Positions 9,570-19,298 of a stretch of DNA of 64,000 nucleotides are shown here, one piece after another; positions within the stretch are counted from its first letter, which is position 1, and every line of letters begins with the position of its first letter. The DNA is taken from contig NC_090775.1 of NCBI RefSeq assembly GCF_001761485.1, positions 2,983,001 through 3,047,000 on the forward strand, read 5' to 3'. The position numbers and the translations under genes are program-made. Origin of the DNA: Yarrowia lipolytica. Lineage: Eukaryota > Ascomycota > Dipodascomycetes > Dipodascales. The notes beneath the pieces were generated by a model. That model saw nothing but the letters and a program-made list of their open reading frames with translations. It had not been told where the DNA came from and made no database searches.

Positions 9570-10739
9570 CTATGCTTCAGTCCTGGCAGGGGCCTCAGTG
9601 GCCTCAGTGGAAGCCTCAGCACCCTCAGTGGAAGCCTCAGGGCATCGCTCGCTGTATGGTCGAACACACATGTCCTTGTCGAATACCTCTTCGCCCAGCT
9701 TTGGCAACCTGCTGGCGAACAGCAGGTACGAAGTATGCGACTTGATCTCCTGCTCACACTTGGACACCTCGGTCCATTCAAAGCTCTCATCTCCCTCCTT
9801 GATCTTCTGGCCCTTACCCCAGGGGTTGTATCCTCTGTGACCCGACTCGGTCTTGGACCGCTTGGCATCTCGCTCATCCGACTCTTCCTCCTCCACTCCA
9901 GTTTCAGTTTCGACCTTGATTCGAGCATTTCTCTTAGCCAGACCGGTCTCTCGTCGGGCTTTGACGTCTCTAAGGCGAGTGATAGCCTCGTCCAGAGACC
10001 GCTTCATCTCCAGTCGTGACTCCCATCGCTTAGCAGCAACCTCTACCATCTCAATATCGACCCAGCCGGCTTCTTGCAGAGCCTGGACTGCCTTGACAAC
10101 CTGCTCGAAGCAAGGCGAGAAACAGCACACTCGAGAGACAACTGATCGGTCAATAACTCGCTCGAGATGGGGAATAGCGGTCCAAGGGGCAGGAAGGTCG
10201 AGGAAAACGGCAGTGGCATTGACGTCGATGTTCTCAATGTCAAAGCCGTCGTTGCACACATCCCGATGCGTGGGGATCACGTTGGTCAGCTGATGACGCT
10301 CAAACTCCTGCTTGGCCAGATTGTATCGCTCCTCATGAAACTCGTACGAGTAAACCTTGCCGGCGAGGCCTGCAGATCGACTGATAGCGTGTGTGAAGGA
10401 ACCAGAACCAGTGCCAGACTCAATCACAGTCGATCCAGGTCGAATCTTGAGACGCTGAACAATGTACGATGAGTCGGTGGTGTACACAATCTGGGTACGG
10501 TGGGGCAACGAGAGAGTCCATAGCTCGGGAGTAGGGTGAATCAGATGAATGAAGCCCTGCTTCGACATGCTTCCAAGCTGAGCTCCATACTTGTCCATGT
10601 TGCGGTGAGGGAAGGCTCCGTATCGGGTGTTGAAGAGCCCTTCCTTCTTTTCAACCACAATGGGCTTGATGGCGGTACGGGTCATCCACCCGAGTACCAG
10701 ATCTCCATCCTCGATCGTGTCCTTGTATGCCGAAAACAT
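9570..10739 (-). CDS. TRM61: tRNA (adenine-58-N1)-methyltransferase catalytic subunit Trm61
   Basis: Trm61 uses S-adenosylmethionine to make m1A58 in the T-loop of tRNAs, including initiator tRNA, as a heterotetramer with Trm6 in the nucleus. The 389-residue product shows the N-terminal barrel (DGDLVLGWMT), methyltransferase motif I at residues 105-114 (VIESGTGSGSF region), the acidic motif after it (YSYEFHEERYNLAKQEF), and the catalytic-region sequence VFLDLPAPWTAIPH. A charged insert precedes the late conserved block EQEIKSHTSYLLFASRLPK. The last ~25 residues are a repetitive Glu/Ala/Ser/Thr tail encoded by short near-tandem repeats (about 9591-9640), not part of the enzyme fold. It shares a ~720-base divergent upstream region with UTP8. 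Confidence 0.93.
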   Translation of the reverse strand: MFSAYKDTIEDGDLVLGWMTRTAIKPIVVEKKEGLFNTRYGAFPHRNMDKYGAQLGSMSKQGFIHLIHPTPELWTLSLPHRTQIVYTTDSSYIVQRLKIRPGSTVIESGTGSGSFTHAISRSAGLAGKVYSYEFHEERYNLAKQEFERHQLTNVIPTHRDVCNDGFDIENIDVNATAVFLDLPAPWTAIPHLERVIDRSVVSRVCCFSPCFEQVVKAVQALQEAGWVDIEMVEVAAKRWESRLEMKRSLDEAITRLRDVKARRETGLAKRNARIKVETETGVEEEESDERDAKRSKTESGHRGYNPWGKGQKIKEGDESFEWTEVSKCEQEIKSHTSYLLFASRLPKLGEEVFDKDMCVRPYSERCPEASTEGAEASTEATEAPARTEA

Positions 10740-11458
10740 TGTGTGTGATTGTGGAAAAGTTCAAAATATTTTTTGGAATTTTCACTTTTAGAGTTAACCT
10801 GCATGGCAAAGGTGAATTGATGAGTGACGATTGAAGCGATAGAATCATGCAAAAACTGAAGAAAAGGATCGATATTGGGATGGGAAGGAATTATTGATAC
10901 TTTCAGAGTACTTAGGAAAAAGTTTCAGCTATACGTGAGTGACTTTATAGTACATCCACTGTGTTATTGCGTCTTATCAACTGTTCCACCTCACAGCATC
11001 AGGACAACTCGTACAAACCTCCCAACTCAAACTGTTGATAATGTACAGTAGCTCTGAGTCGAAGGAGGTTCTGTCTCTACAGAGTGATTAAGTGGGATTG
11101 CCAGATATTCGCTACCCATGGGGTATCAAATTGTAGCTAATGAATGGATGAAGTTATTCTAACGCCATTCACCACCACCAGGAACCATCAGCGAACGACA
11201 GACGCACATAAAGATTTTTAACGGGGCAGCAGATAAATAAGGACACAGATTTAGGAATCTATAGAATATTCTCTAACAACTCCAAATTGTCAACAAATTC
11301 TCTCACATTCCGGGCACAGTGCCAGCTACTTGAACCACCTACTGTACCACCTCTCAATCGCAGTTTCGAGGTTCACAAAAATCTATTAGAGTTCATGCAC
11401 AAGAAATTATTTTATTTGCATCTTGCAAATCACACACACCAACACACCATCACACGAC
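10740..11458. other. Divergent promoter region of TRM61 and UTP8
   Basis: About 720 bases between two RNA-processing genes transcribed away from each other. It is AT-rich with a pyrimidine/CACACA-rich leader directly before the UTP8 start. I see no additional gene or RNA. Shared control of tRNA-modification and ribosome-biogenesis genes is possible but is inference from position only. Confidence 0.45.
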
Positions 11459-13441
11459 ATGCCTCCTCTAACCGAACCGTTTGTCCTGTGCGACCTGCCC
11501 CAAAGCTCGCTGACCGTGGCCGACAAGGTGGCTGTGCCCGGCCGAAGCGCAGGATCCCAGTATCTGCTGGGAATTAGCCACTCCCAGGCTGCTCTCTACG
11601 AACTCACCCCAAGCCCTCGATCTGTGTGGACTCACTTCCTGTCCTTGACCCAGGCCGTGTGCGCCATCACCCAGTATGCTCCTAGCACGAAGACTGGTGT
11701 TGTCTACGTCTCGATCCGGGACCGGAAAAAGTTTTTTGTCGAGCGTGTCGAGCAATGCGTTGACTCCGAGGACGGAAACAAGAGCGCTCTGACTCTGTCA
11801 GAGGCTGCGGTGGCTGTTGGGACCAGCTCCGATGATTCTAGAATTTACCTGGTGACCGAGTCTGGCCACGTTAAGGTCGCTCCAGTGTCTCTGTTTGGTC
11901 AGGCTGGCTCCGGAGACAAGATCCCCACCCTGTTTGATGCTGGAGCCAAGCAGATCACTGAGTACTCTCTGTTCATGCCCGATAGCCGTACTGACGAGTT
12001 CAGTGACGGTCTTGTTGTGCTTGTTCTCGGCTCCCGAGACTCGTACCGAGCCGTTCTGCTGGGTCTCAAGTCGTCTGGATGCGTCGTTCTTGCTGACAAG
12101 GTTCTCAAGGATATCGCTACCGACTCTAAGCCTGCGTTCTCTGCCGTCGACAATGTCCTATCGTGCTTCTCAAACACCACTCTCTACAGCTTTGCCCTCC
12201 CCTCTCTCAAGGTGACCACCCAGATTGAGCGACCTGAGGGTGTGTCTGGTAATTCTTCAATTCTGGCAATTGACTCTCGAACTACACTGCTGTCTTCCAA
12301 CGACAAGCTCACACTCGTCGATACATACTACGAGTCTATTGTAACCGAGGTTGATGCGTCCCAGCTCTCTCTGCTGTCCTTCTATCCCGATACCCAGACT
12401 GTTCTTGGTGTGCAGCCCCAGAAGGGTGGCTTCTGTGTCTCCGGTGTCACTGTCGATCTCTCTTCAGGCTCTTCTCTGCTCGACTCTGTTGCTCGAGGAC
12501 AGGGTTTGCAGACTTCTGCCACCCGAGAACAGCAGCGACAGCACGACTGGAGAATGTCCAACATCCACATGGCCAAGACTTACCGATTAGAGAGTGACTT
12601 TGCCAACCTATCTGGCTATGATGTGGTGGTCAAGGCTGCTAAGAAGTCTCAGAAGCAATCTCAGGCTCTGATGGAGACCCTTAAGGCCTCGCAAGGTGCT
12701 GCATTCGATTCTGCTCTGCTCAAATACATGAAGCACAAGAAGTGGCTCAAGCAAAATCCCGACCTGGCTTTCACCGTGTACGAGGAGCGAGATGATGCCC
12801 AAATTGATAACTTCCTGATGGACCAGATTTGTTCCCTGTTGTTCGACAACTATGAGGACTCTGAGCCTGTTCTTAAGGCCGATCCTCCCGTCAAGGCTCT
12901 CACCTACCTTCTCACACACTCTCTTTTCCCCACGAACCGATTCCCCAACCTGTTGGACACATTTGAGTCTCACCCTTTCCTGCAGCGTCAGGCTCTGGTG
13001 AACGCCCCTGCCCTCCCTTGCTCCACCCTGGTCAAGGCTCTGGCCTCTTCTGTGTCTGACGAGATTGTCAACGATGCCGTCGTTCGACTGCTGGAGGAGT
13101 TCCGACCCACCGAGGTTACCAAGACCATCCGAAAGGAGATCTCCAACCTCAACGGTCTGGTGGAGCGACTGCAGAAGATGGACGCTGGCTGGGCTCTGAT
13201 TCCCTGTGTGATTGATGCTGGAGGACTGCTAGGATGGAACCTAGAGACCATTCAGGAGCTAAAGAAGTCGCTCAAGAGCGAGCTACAGACCCAGACCGAG
13301 TCTGCCCAAACCGTTGCTATGGTGGACGCCCTCAAACTTCGAATGATGGCTCAGGAGCGAGTGGCAATGCGAGAGCAGTACATTGAGAAGGGAGATGACA
13401 AGTTGGATGCTAGTTACGTGGTGGAGAAGTTGCATATTTGA
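11459..13441 (+). CDS. UTP8: U3 snoRNP/t-UTP nucleolar protein Utp8
   Basis: Utp8 is a subunit of the t-UTP subcomplex of the small-subunit processome, linking rDNA transcription with 18S pre-rRNA processing; the yeast protein is also implicated in tRNA export. The 660-residue product is close to the length of the S. cerevisiae protein. The opening MPPLTEPFVLCDLPQSSL resembles the Utp8 start. The N-terminal half is beta-rich and propeller-like (repeated short strands and loops to ~residue 350), and the C-terminal half is helical with basic stretches. No catalytic motif is expected. The start at 11459 follows a CACACGAC context; in-frame sequence further upstream has no better ATG. The name rests on remembered resemblance. 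Confidence 0.72.
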   Translation: MPPLTEPFVLCDLPQSSLTVADKVAVPGRSAGSQYLLGISHSQAALYELTPSPRSVWTHFLSLTQAVCAITQYAPSTKTGVVYVSIRDRKKFFVERVEQCVDSEDGNKSALTLSEAAVAVGTSSDDSRIYLVTESGHVKVAPVSLFGQAGSGDKIPTLFDAGAKQITEYSLFMPDSRTDEFSDGLVVLVLGSRDSYRAVLLGLKSSGCVVLADKVLKDIATDSKPAFSAVDNVLSCFSNTTLYSFALPSLKVTTQIERPEGVSGNSSILAIDSRTTLLSSNDKLTLVDTYYESIVTEVDASQLSLLSFYPDTQTVLGVQPQKGGFCVSGVTVDLSSGSSLLDSVARGQGLQTSATREQQRQHDWRMSNIHMAKTYRLESDFANLSGYDVVVKAAKKSQKQSQALMETLKASQGAAFDSALLKYMKHKKWLKQNPDLAFTVYEERDDAQIDNFLMDQICSLLFDNYEDSEPVLKADPPVKALTYLLTHSLFPTNRFPNLLDTFESHPFLQRQALVNAPALPCSTLVKALASSVSDEIVNDAVVRLLEEFRPTEVTKTIRKEISNLNGLVERLQKMDAGWALIPCVIDAGGLLGWNLETIQELKKSLKSELQTQTESAQTVAMVDALKLRMMAQERVAMREQYIEKGDDKLDASYVVEKLHI

Positions 13442-13845
13442 AGGACTATACATACAGACCTATGACATTAGAGGATGTTTGATGAGAGTATCTGTGGGTT
13501 TGTGCTGCAGTGCTCAGGCTAGTTAGAGGTATAGAATGAAAACTATTATATTTGATTGATCGTTGAAGTTATGGTAGACATACTGTCGCTACATGATAAT
13601 TAATACGATTCCAGTAGACGGTATTGCAAGTACTTGTTCGATACTGCCTATTGTACATACTGGTGTGTATGCAGTACATACTGCACTTTTACAATGGGAT
13701 ATATTTCAGTATATACTGTACAGCAGAAATCTGGAGCCCCTGACAGTTACCAAAAGTTATTAATGACCTCACGTAGCCCGTTATTTGTCCATGAATAAAT
13801 TAAAATAAATACATTCGCGCTCTGAGCATGTCCAGACACACCCGA
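13442..13845. other. Spacer between convergent UTP8 and MOZART1 genes
   Basis: About 400 AT-rich bases with short repeats of GTACATACTG type near 13650-13720 and a CAAGTACTTG palindrome near 13627. No gene is seen. Confidence 0.45.
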
Positions 13846-14094
13846 TCAGCGAAACTGCTTTTTATACTGAATGAAAATCTCCTGTGTTAGCCATTTCCTC
13901 TTATAAGTAAACATCCCATGCTAAAAAATAAAAATAAAAATCATTTATCTTGTACTCACGGCCAAAGCAGCAGGCTCCACCGATCCGTCCTTGCACATTT
14001 CGTAGCATATTCGGAGACCCTCGTCATCCAGCGGCACATCCAGCAGCCGCGCCATTTCCTTGAGAACCTCCAGAATCTTCTGTTCCTTCTCCAT
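13846..14094 (-). CDS. MOZART1-like mitotic-spindle organising protein (two exons)
   Basis: MOZART1 (Mzt1) binds gamma-tubulin complex proteins and activates microtubule nucleation at spindle poles. Exon 1 is 14094-13960 (45 codons) and exon 2 is 13881-13846 (11 codons and stop). The intron 13882-13959 is 78 bases, begins GTGAGT and ends GGCTAACACAG, the standard Yarrowia branch/acceptor. Splicing is in phase 0 and gives 56 residues: MEKEQKILEVLKEMARLLDV at the start, then GLRICYEMCKDGSVEPAALA and a short basic end. The pattern of an N-terminal helix, leucine-rich turn, CxxxC-like Ile-Cys-x3-Cys region and PxAL motif fits the family, whose members are 55-85 residues. Without splicing the frame runs into the intron and stops after four codons. 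The name is inferred from remembered family pattern. Confidence 0.8.
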
Positions 14095-15781
14095 TACCAG
14101 ATGCAGAGGTGCCAGTCGACGATGAGGTCGATGAATATACGGAACGCGTCGTGATATAAGTTGGTGTTTAAGGTTCTTCAGCAGAGAAATGGCGACATAA
14201 GGTTGGTGAAGCAAAGCGTTAAACGCAATGGAAGTAAGGAACAGAGATGGGTAAACAATAACAACTTGTTTTGATCGTCGAGTGGAGATTTTGGAAATGT
14301 ACGAGAAGCCATAAAGATGATGTGACACCAATGATGTGATTATGGAATCAGCGAACTAATTATGGCATTTGTGTACTCGTACCGTACTTGTACGATGATA
14401 AAGTTCAGGCCAGGCCCCTGGTAAGATATCGTGGTTTGGGGGCCATCTGACTGACTAGAGATTGTTAACGCCGATAGGTTGTATGCGTTACAAACCTCAT
14501 ACAGTAACTGTCTTGTGAGCTCGTCGGTGGAAATATGAAACACCCACTACAAGTAACAGTAATTCTGAACTAGGCTAATAGTGGGGAGCGTAGCTCGGTC
14601 GTTCACCGTAACCATGGCAACCGCTGTTTGGGTGTCTGACTTGACACAAGACAGATGAGAAACTCCAGCCACATGTATCAAAAAAACACCGTAGAAGTAC
14701 CGCTACCCGTGTATCCGGGTTGACCTAAAACTCCCGAAGTTACTTGCGGTTTGTTTGGCGGGGTCGTCGGGTTGCTCTGGATTACCAGCAGTATGCATGA
14801 GACTGATGTTGAGTGGTGTATCGTACGAGTACATACTCATGGTACAGCACCGATACTACTTGTAGTACAAGTACAATGTACCAATTGTTTACTTGTAGCG
14901 GTATACGAGTATGTACTTGTAAAAGTGAACCCCTTCGCCATTCCACGACGTTTCTGTGTCATGTGTTCCATTCGCACAAGTACCACTACAAGTACAGTAT
15001 GTACAGTATGTAGGTGCTTGTAATATGTAGCGTTCCATTCTGACTGTGTAATGTCTGCCTGTATCAAACGAGTTGAAACAACAAACTGATCTGGACTCCA
15101 TGAAATATGCACCTAAATTGCACTGAATTTTCTTGTAATATATCGTATGTACTGTAGGTCAGTCTAGATCTTGTATGGAACCTCACCTCACGAACTCGCT
15201 TTATTTGGTGCAGTTTCGCCAGGTTGAAATGGGATATCAATGGCGGTATATGAGAGGTAAAGGTACAGTAAGAGTAGCATCATAATTTATTTATGAATCT
15301 CTACTTTATTTGCCCCCATCATTCCATTTTACACTGTTGTACAAGTGCTACAAGTATAGCACCAATCGTTTCTACTCTACTCTACCACCGTGACCCATCT
15401 CGTCCGCTAATCAAATGTCCCAAAATGCGCTTACTGCACGAAATGCAGTCTAGAGCCGATAAGGACCCGGGTATGGGGTAGGTCTGAGGAGCTCTTCACC
15501 ACAAGCTTGTTGAAAGGAGAAGTGATGTTCCGAGATAACGCTTCGCGTGTCTCTCTGCTGTTAAAAAATGTCACTGTTGAAAATACCGCCATTTACACCA
15601 GACAATAACATCCGACTCCTCTCAACTAGACCCTTCCAGAAGCCTAAAGTTGCTCCCAGGCTGGTCCCTCGGTCAGAACCTAAACCCCATTTAACCAATT
15701 TTTAGCTTCTATGAATCAATATTTCACTGATAAATTTGAATCACCGACTAACACTAACCTCAACATACACACATCACCACA
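14095..15781. other. 1.7-kb gene-poor spacer
   Basis: This stretch between MOZART1 and dihydroorotase holds no coding frame I can support. It carries a dense cluster of GTACTTGTAC/TACAAGTA-type words (14384-14393 and about 14820-15010, again near 15340). The last ~200 bases before 15782, ending in a CACACATCACCACA leader, are probably the URA4 promoter. Confidence 0.5.
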
Positions 15782-16819
15782 ATGACTTCTATCAACCTTG
15801 GCCACCCCGTCGACATGCACGTCCACCTGCGACAGGGCGAGATGATGAAGCTCGTCACCCCCACCGTCAAGCAGGGCGGTTTCTCCGTCGCCTACGTCAT
15901 GCCCAACCTGGTCCCTCCCGTCACTTCTCCCGAGCGAGCTTTTGAGTACAAGCAGGAGCTCCAGGCCCTGGCCCCTGACACCGAGTTCATGGTCACCATG
16001 TATCTGTCTCCAGAGATCACCCCCGAGGTTGTTGCTGACGCTGCTAAGAAGGGAGTCTCCGGTATCAAGGTCTATCCTGCGGGTGTCACCACAAACTCCG
16101 ATCAGGGAGTCTCTTCATACGAGCAGTACTACCCCGTCTTCCGAGCCATGGAGGAGCACAACCTTGTTCTTAACCTGCACGGTGAGTGCCCCAGCACTCC
16201 CCAGAGCGACATCACCGTTCTGAACGCCGAGGAGCGGTTCCTGCCCACCCTTGGAGAGCTCAACAAGATGTTCCCCAAGCTGCGAATCGTTCTCGAGCAC
16301 TGCACCACCAAGGCTGCTGTTGATGCTGTCAACGCCTGTGATGACAACGTCTCCGGCTCTATCACTGCTCACCACCTGTCTCTGATTATCGACAACTGGT
16401 CCGGTAACGCCATCAACTTCTGCAAGCCTGTTGCCAAGCTGCCCTCTGATCGAGACGCTCTCGTGGCTGCCGCCACCTCCGGCTCACCCAAGTTCTTCTT
16501 CGGATCCGACTCTGCTCCTCACCCTATCAAGAACAAGCGAACCTGCAACAACGCCCCTGCTGGTGTCTTCACTCAGAGCCACGCTCTGACCTACGTCGCC
16601 CAGGTCTTCGACAAGGCCGGCAAGCTCGATAATCTCAAGAAGTTCGTCACCGATAACGGCCGAAAGTTTTACCAGATCGAGAACATGGCCACCAGCGGCC
16701 CCGAGGTCACTGTTGTCAGGAAGGAGGTTGTCATTCCTGGTCTCATCGGTCCTGAGGACGACGGTGTTGTTCCTTTCCGAGCCGGCGAGAAGCTCGACTG
16801 GACCATTGAATGGAACTAG
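15782..16819 (+). CDS. URA4: Dihydroorotase
   Basis: This zinc amidohydrolase cyclises carbamoyl-aspartate to dihydroorotate, the third step of de novo pyrimidine synthesis, in the cytosol. The 345-residue product has the complete active site of the E. coli/yeast (type II) class: the HxH pair H13 and H15 in DMHVHLRQGE, the lysine expected to be carbamylated (K96 in GIKVYPAG), H133 in LHGE, H173 in LEHCTT, and D243 with H247 in GSDSAPHP. Length equals the monofunctional yeast enzyme. The start at 15782 begins exactly at the family start after a CACCACA leader. Codon use is strongly biased to C-ending and CGA codons, suggesting high expression. Confidence 0.96.
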   Translation: MTSINLGHPVDMHVHLRQGEMMKLVTPTVKQGGFSVAYVMPNLVPPVTSPERAFEYKQELQALAPDTEFMVTMYLSPEITPEVVADAAKKGVSGIKVYPAGVTTNSDQGVSSYEQYYPVFRAMEEHNLVLNLHGECPSTPQSDITVLNAEERFLPTLGELNKMFPKLRIVLEHCTTKAAVDAVNACDDNVSGSITAHHLSLIIDNWSGNAINFCKPVAKLPSDRDALVAAATSGSPKFFFGSDSAPHPIKNKRTCNNAPAGVFTQSHALTYVAQVFDKAGKLDNLKKFVTDNGRKFYQIENMATSGPEVTVVRKEVVIPGLIGPEDDGVVPFRAGEKLDWTIEWN

Positions 16820-17427
16820 TCATTTGACGGTTAGAAATCGTTACCAAAAAGAAAAAACACTACAGCTAATGAATTATTGAATACAAGAAGTAAGCAAGTA
16901 TAGACAGAACAATGGTGTGCTAATGTCTGCATCACTTTGGCGGGCAGATATATATGTACTGTACCAATACAGATGTTACCAACACATACGATACTGAAGA
17001 TTCAAATAGAATTTCATTTAAACTATCGTACATTCATACATTCCTCTCTCCGCTTACTAAGATGCTGTCGCTCTGCACTATTACCAACCAAGGCATCAGT
17101 GTGCGGCGCACATGGTGCCCGATCGAACCTTCGTTTGAAATGTGTGGTCTGCTTTAGAATAGTATAGAATAGTATAGAACATTATAGAGATGAGGAAGGA
17201 ACCTAAAGGAGTAATCAACAAGTAAGGGACGCTTACAAATCGACATGCTTTACGCCCACTTCGATTCTCCTTGTATTTATCGCCACTTCCACACTCTTCC
17301 CCATGGTTCCATTAAGCTGCTTTGCAGGCCAGCTGCACCAAGAGCCTAAATTTTTTTATTGGGTCCATTTATTTAACATGTATGAAATTTCCACTGCGAA
17401 GGCAACACAACCATACACAACACAACA
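16820..17427. other. Spacer between URA4 and ZPR1
   Basis: About 600 bases. It holds a short tandem repeat of the unit AGTATAGAAT (about 17157-17185) and, just before ZPR1, an ACACAACACAACA leader. No gene or RNA is visible. Confidence 0.45.
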
Positions 17428-18945
17428 ATGGCTGATAACACAAACACAAACGTGCCTGTACACGATGACAAGCGACAAAAAACCGAGGAGGACGCTGAGA
17501 TGTTTCAGTCGGTAGGAGACCACGCCTCCAATGTGGACAACCAAGTCGACAGCCAAGGTCTGAGAAAGACCGGAGCTGAGGATGCCGAGGGACACCCAGT
17601 ACAGGAGATTGAGTCTTTCTGTGTCAACTGTGAGAAGACCGGAATCACCCGACTGCTGCTCACTCGAATTCCTTACTTCCGGGAGATTGTGCTCATGTCT
17701 TTTGAGTGTCCCCACTGTCATCTGAAGAACTCCGAGATCCAGCCTGCTGCCCAGGTCAGCGAAAAGGGCAGCAAGTACATGCTGCGAGTAGAGAAGAAGG
17801 AGGATCTGGCCCGACAGGTGGTCAAGAGCGACTCTGGAAACGTGAAGTTTGTCGAGCTCGATGTTGAGATTCCTGCCAAGCGAGGCCAGTTGACCAACGT
17901 TGAGGGTCTCCTCACCCAACTTGCTGAGGATCTCGAGAGCGACCAGCCCGTGCGACAGCATGTGGACCCAGAGACCCACGCGAAGATCGAGGAATTTTTG
18001 GCCAAGATCAGAGGCACCATTGAGGGAGATGAGCAGCGATACCCCTTCACCGTCCAGGTCGACGATCCAGCTGGAAACTCGTGGATCGAGTACGTTCCCG
18101 GAGAGCCCTCTTCCAAGTGGTCTCACGTTGAGTACTTCCGAACCAAGGCCATGGCGAAGGCTCTGGGTCTGTCTGTTCAGGAGGATGACACCCCTGCTAG
18201 AAACCAATCTGTTGCCCAGGCTGTGAACGACGCAGCTCCCTCTATTACTGCTGCTTCCGATACTATCACCACCGCCGATGGCTCTGAAATTGAGAACATG
18301 CACTCCGAGGTCCAAACCTTTGAGTCTTCGTGTCCTTCTTGTTTCTCCAAGAACTGTCCCACCAACATGAAGGTGGTCAACATCCCCCATTTTAAGGATG
18401 TCATCATCATGGCCACTGTTTGTGAGGACTGTGGATACAAGTCAAACGAGGTCAAGACCGGAGGAGAGGTTCCCGAGAAGGGTAAGCGAACCACTCTTCT
18501 GTGTGATGACCCCGAGGATCTGACTCGAGACATTCTCAAGTCCGAGTCCTGTAGACTGCACATTCCCGAGCTGGATCTGGACCTGACAGCCGGAACTCTT
18601 GGAGGTCGATTCACCACCATTGAGGGTCTCCTCAACCAGGTTCACGACGAGCTTGACGAGCGAGTCTTCACTCAGACTTCCGACTCCATGACTGTCGAGA
18701 CCGAGCAGCGATGGCGAACTTTCCTGGCTCGACTCAAAAGCGCTGCTGAGGGCAAGATTCCTTTCACTCTGGTGATGGAGGACCCTCTCGCTGCCTCTTA
18801 CATTCAGAACCCCTTTGCTCCTGATGCTGACCCCAACATGAACCATGAAGACTTCGAGCGAACTGACGAGCAGAATGACGATCTTGGACTCAAGGATATG
18901 AACGTTGAGTCTTACCAGGAGCAGCCCAAGGAGGAGGCTAACTAG
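17428..18945 (+). CDS. ZPR1: Zinc-finger protein Zpr1
   Basis: Zpr1 is an essential chaperone that binds newly made eEF1A (in animals also SMN and receptor kinases) and moves between cytoplasm and nucleus. The 505-residue product has the expected duplicated architecture: zinc ribbon 1 with C65/C68 and C94/C97, then an alpha/beta domain (LTNVEGLLTQLAEDL), and zinc ribbon 2 with C302/C305 and C332/C335, followed by the matching second domain (FTTIEGLLNQVHDELDER). Both ribbons carry the family's CxxCx25-26CxxC pattern. The two ZPR1 modules are complete. The N-terminal ~60 residues are acidic and low-complexity. Another module-like feature is the late KGKRTTLLCDDPEDLTRDILKS, mirroring KGSKYMLRVEKKEDLARQVVKS of the first module. 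Confidence 0.96.
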   Translation: MADNTNTNVPVHDDKRQKTEEDAEMFQSVGDHASNVDNQVDSQGLRKTGAEDAEGHPVQEIESFCVNCEKTGITRLLLTRIPYFREIVLMSFECPHCHLKNSEIQPAAQVSEKGSKYMLRVEKKEDLARQVVKSDSGNVKFVELDVEIPAKRGQLTNVEGLLTQLAEDLESDQPVRQHVDPETHAKIEEFLAKIRGTIEGDEQRYPFTVQVDDPAGNSWIEYVPGEPSSKWSHVEYFRTKAMAKALGLSVQEDDTPARNQSVAQAVNDAAPSITAASDTITTADGSEIENMHSEVQTFESSCPSCFSKNCPTNMKVVNIPHFKDVIIMATVCEDCGYKSNEVKTGGEVPEKGKRTTLLCDDPEDLTRDILKSESCRLHIPELDLDLTAGTLGGRFTTIEGLLNQVHDELDERVFTQTSDSMTVETEQRWRTFLARLKSAAEGKIPFTLVMEDPLAASYIQNPFAPDADPNMNHEDFERTDEQNDDLGLKDMNVESYQEQPKEEAN

Positions 18946-19298
18946 ATTATAGAAACACTAGGAGTTTGGAGTGTAAGCATGAATAATAGCGTTAATGATA
19001 TTAATTGGTAATGATACAAAATGTGTGTATACGTGTAGGACTATCAGACAATTCTTAAGCGGTATGGCAATATTACGAATATTCTACATACCTGTACCCC
19101 ATTCGTAGATCATTGTAACCTAACTGTACAATTGTACATGCTGTAACGGCACCATCGCCTGAGGTGTGTTTTCTGAAGTAATCATCTTCTACTAAGAGTT
19201 TTGCTTTTGTCATTATTCACCGTTCGGTTGGTCTCTTTCCTTCGATAGAGTTGTATTCATAAATCATCATTCATCTACTACTTGTACTCGCTTCTTCT
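18946..19298. other. Spacer between convergent ZPR1 and dioxygenase genes
   Basis: About 350 AT-rich bases between two stop codons. Nothing recognisable apart from CTACTTGTACTC at about 19276, one of the spacer words common in the window. Confidence 0.45.
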
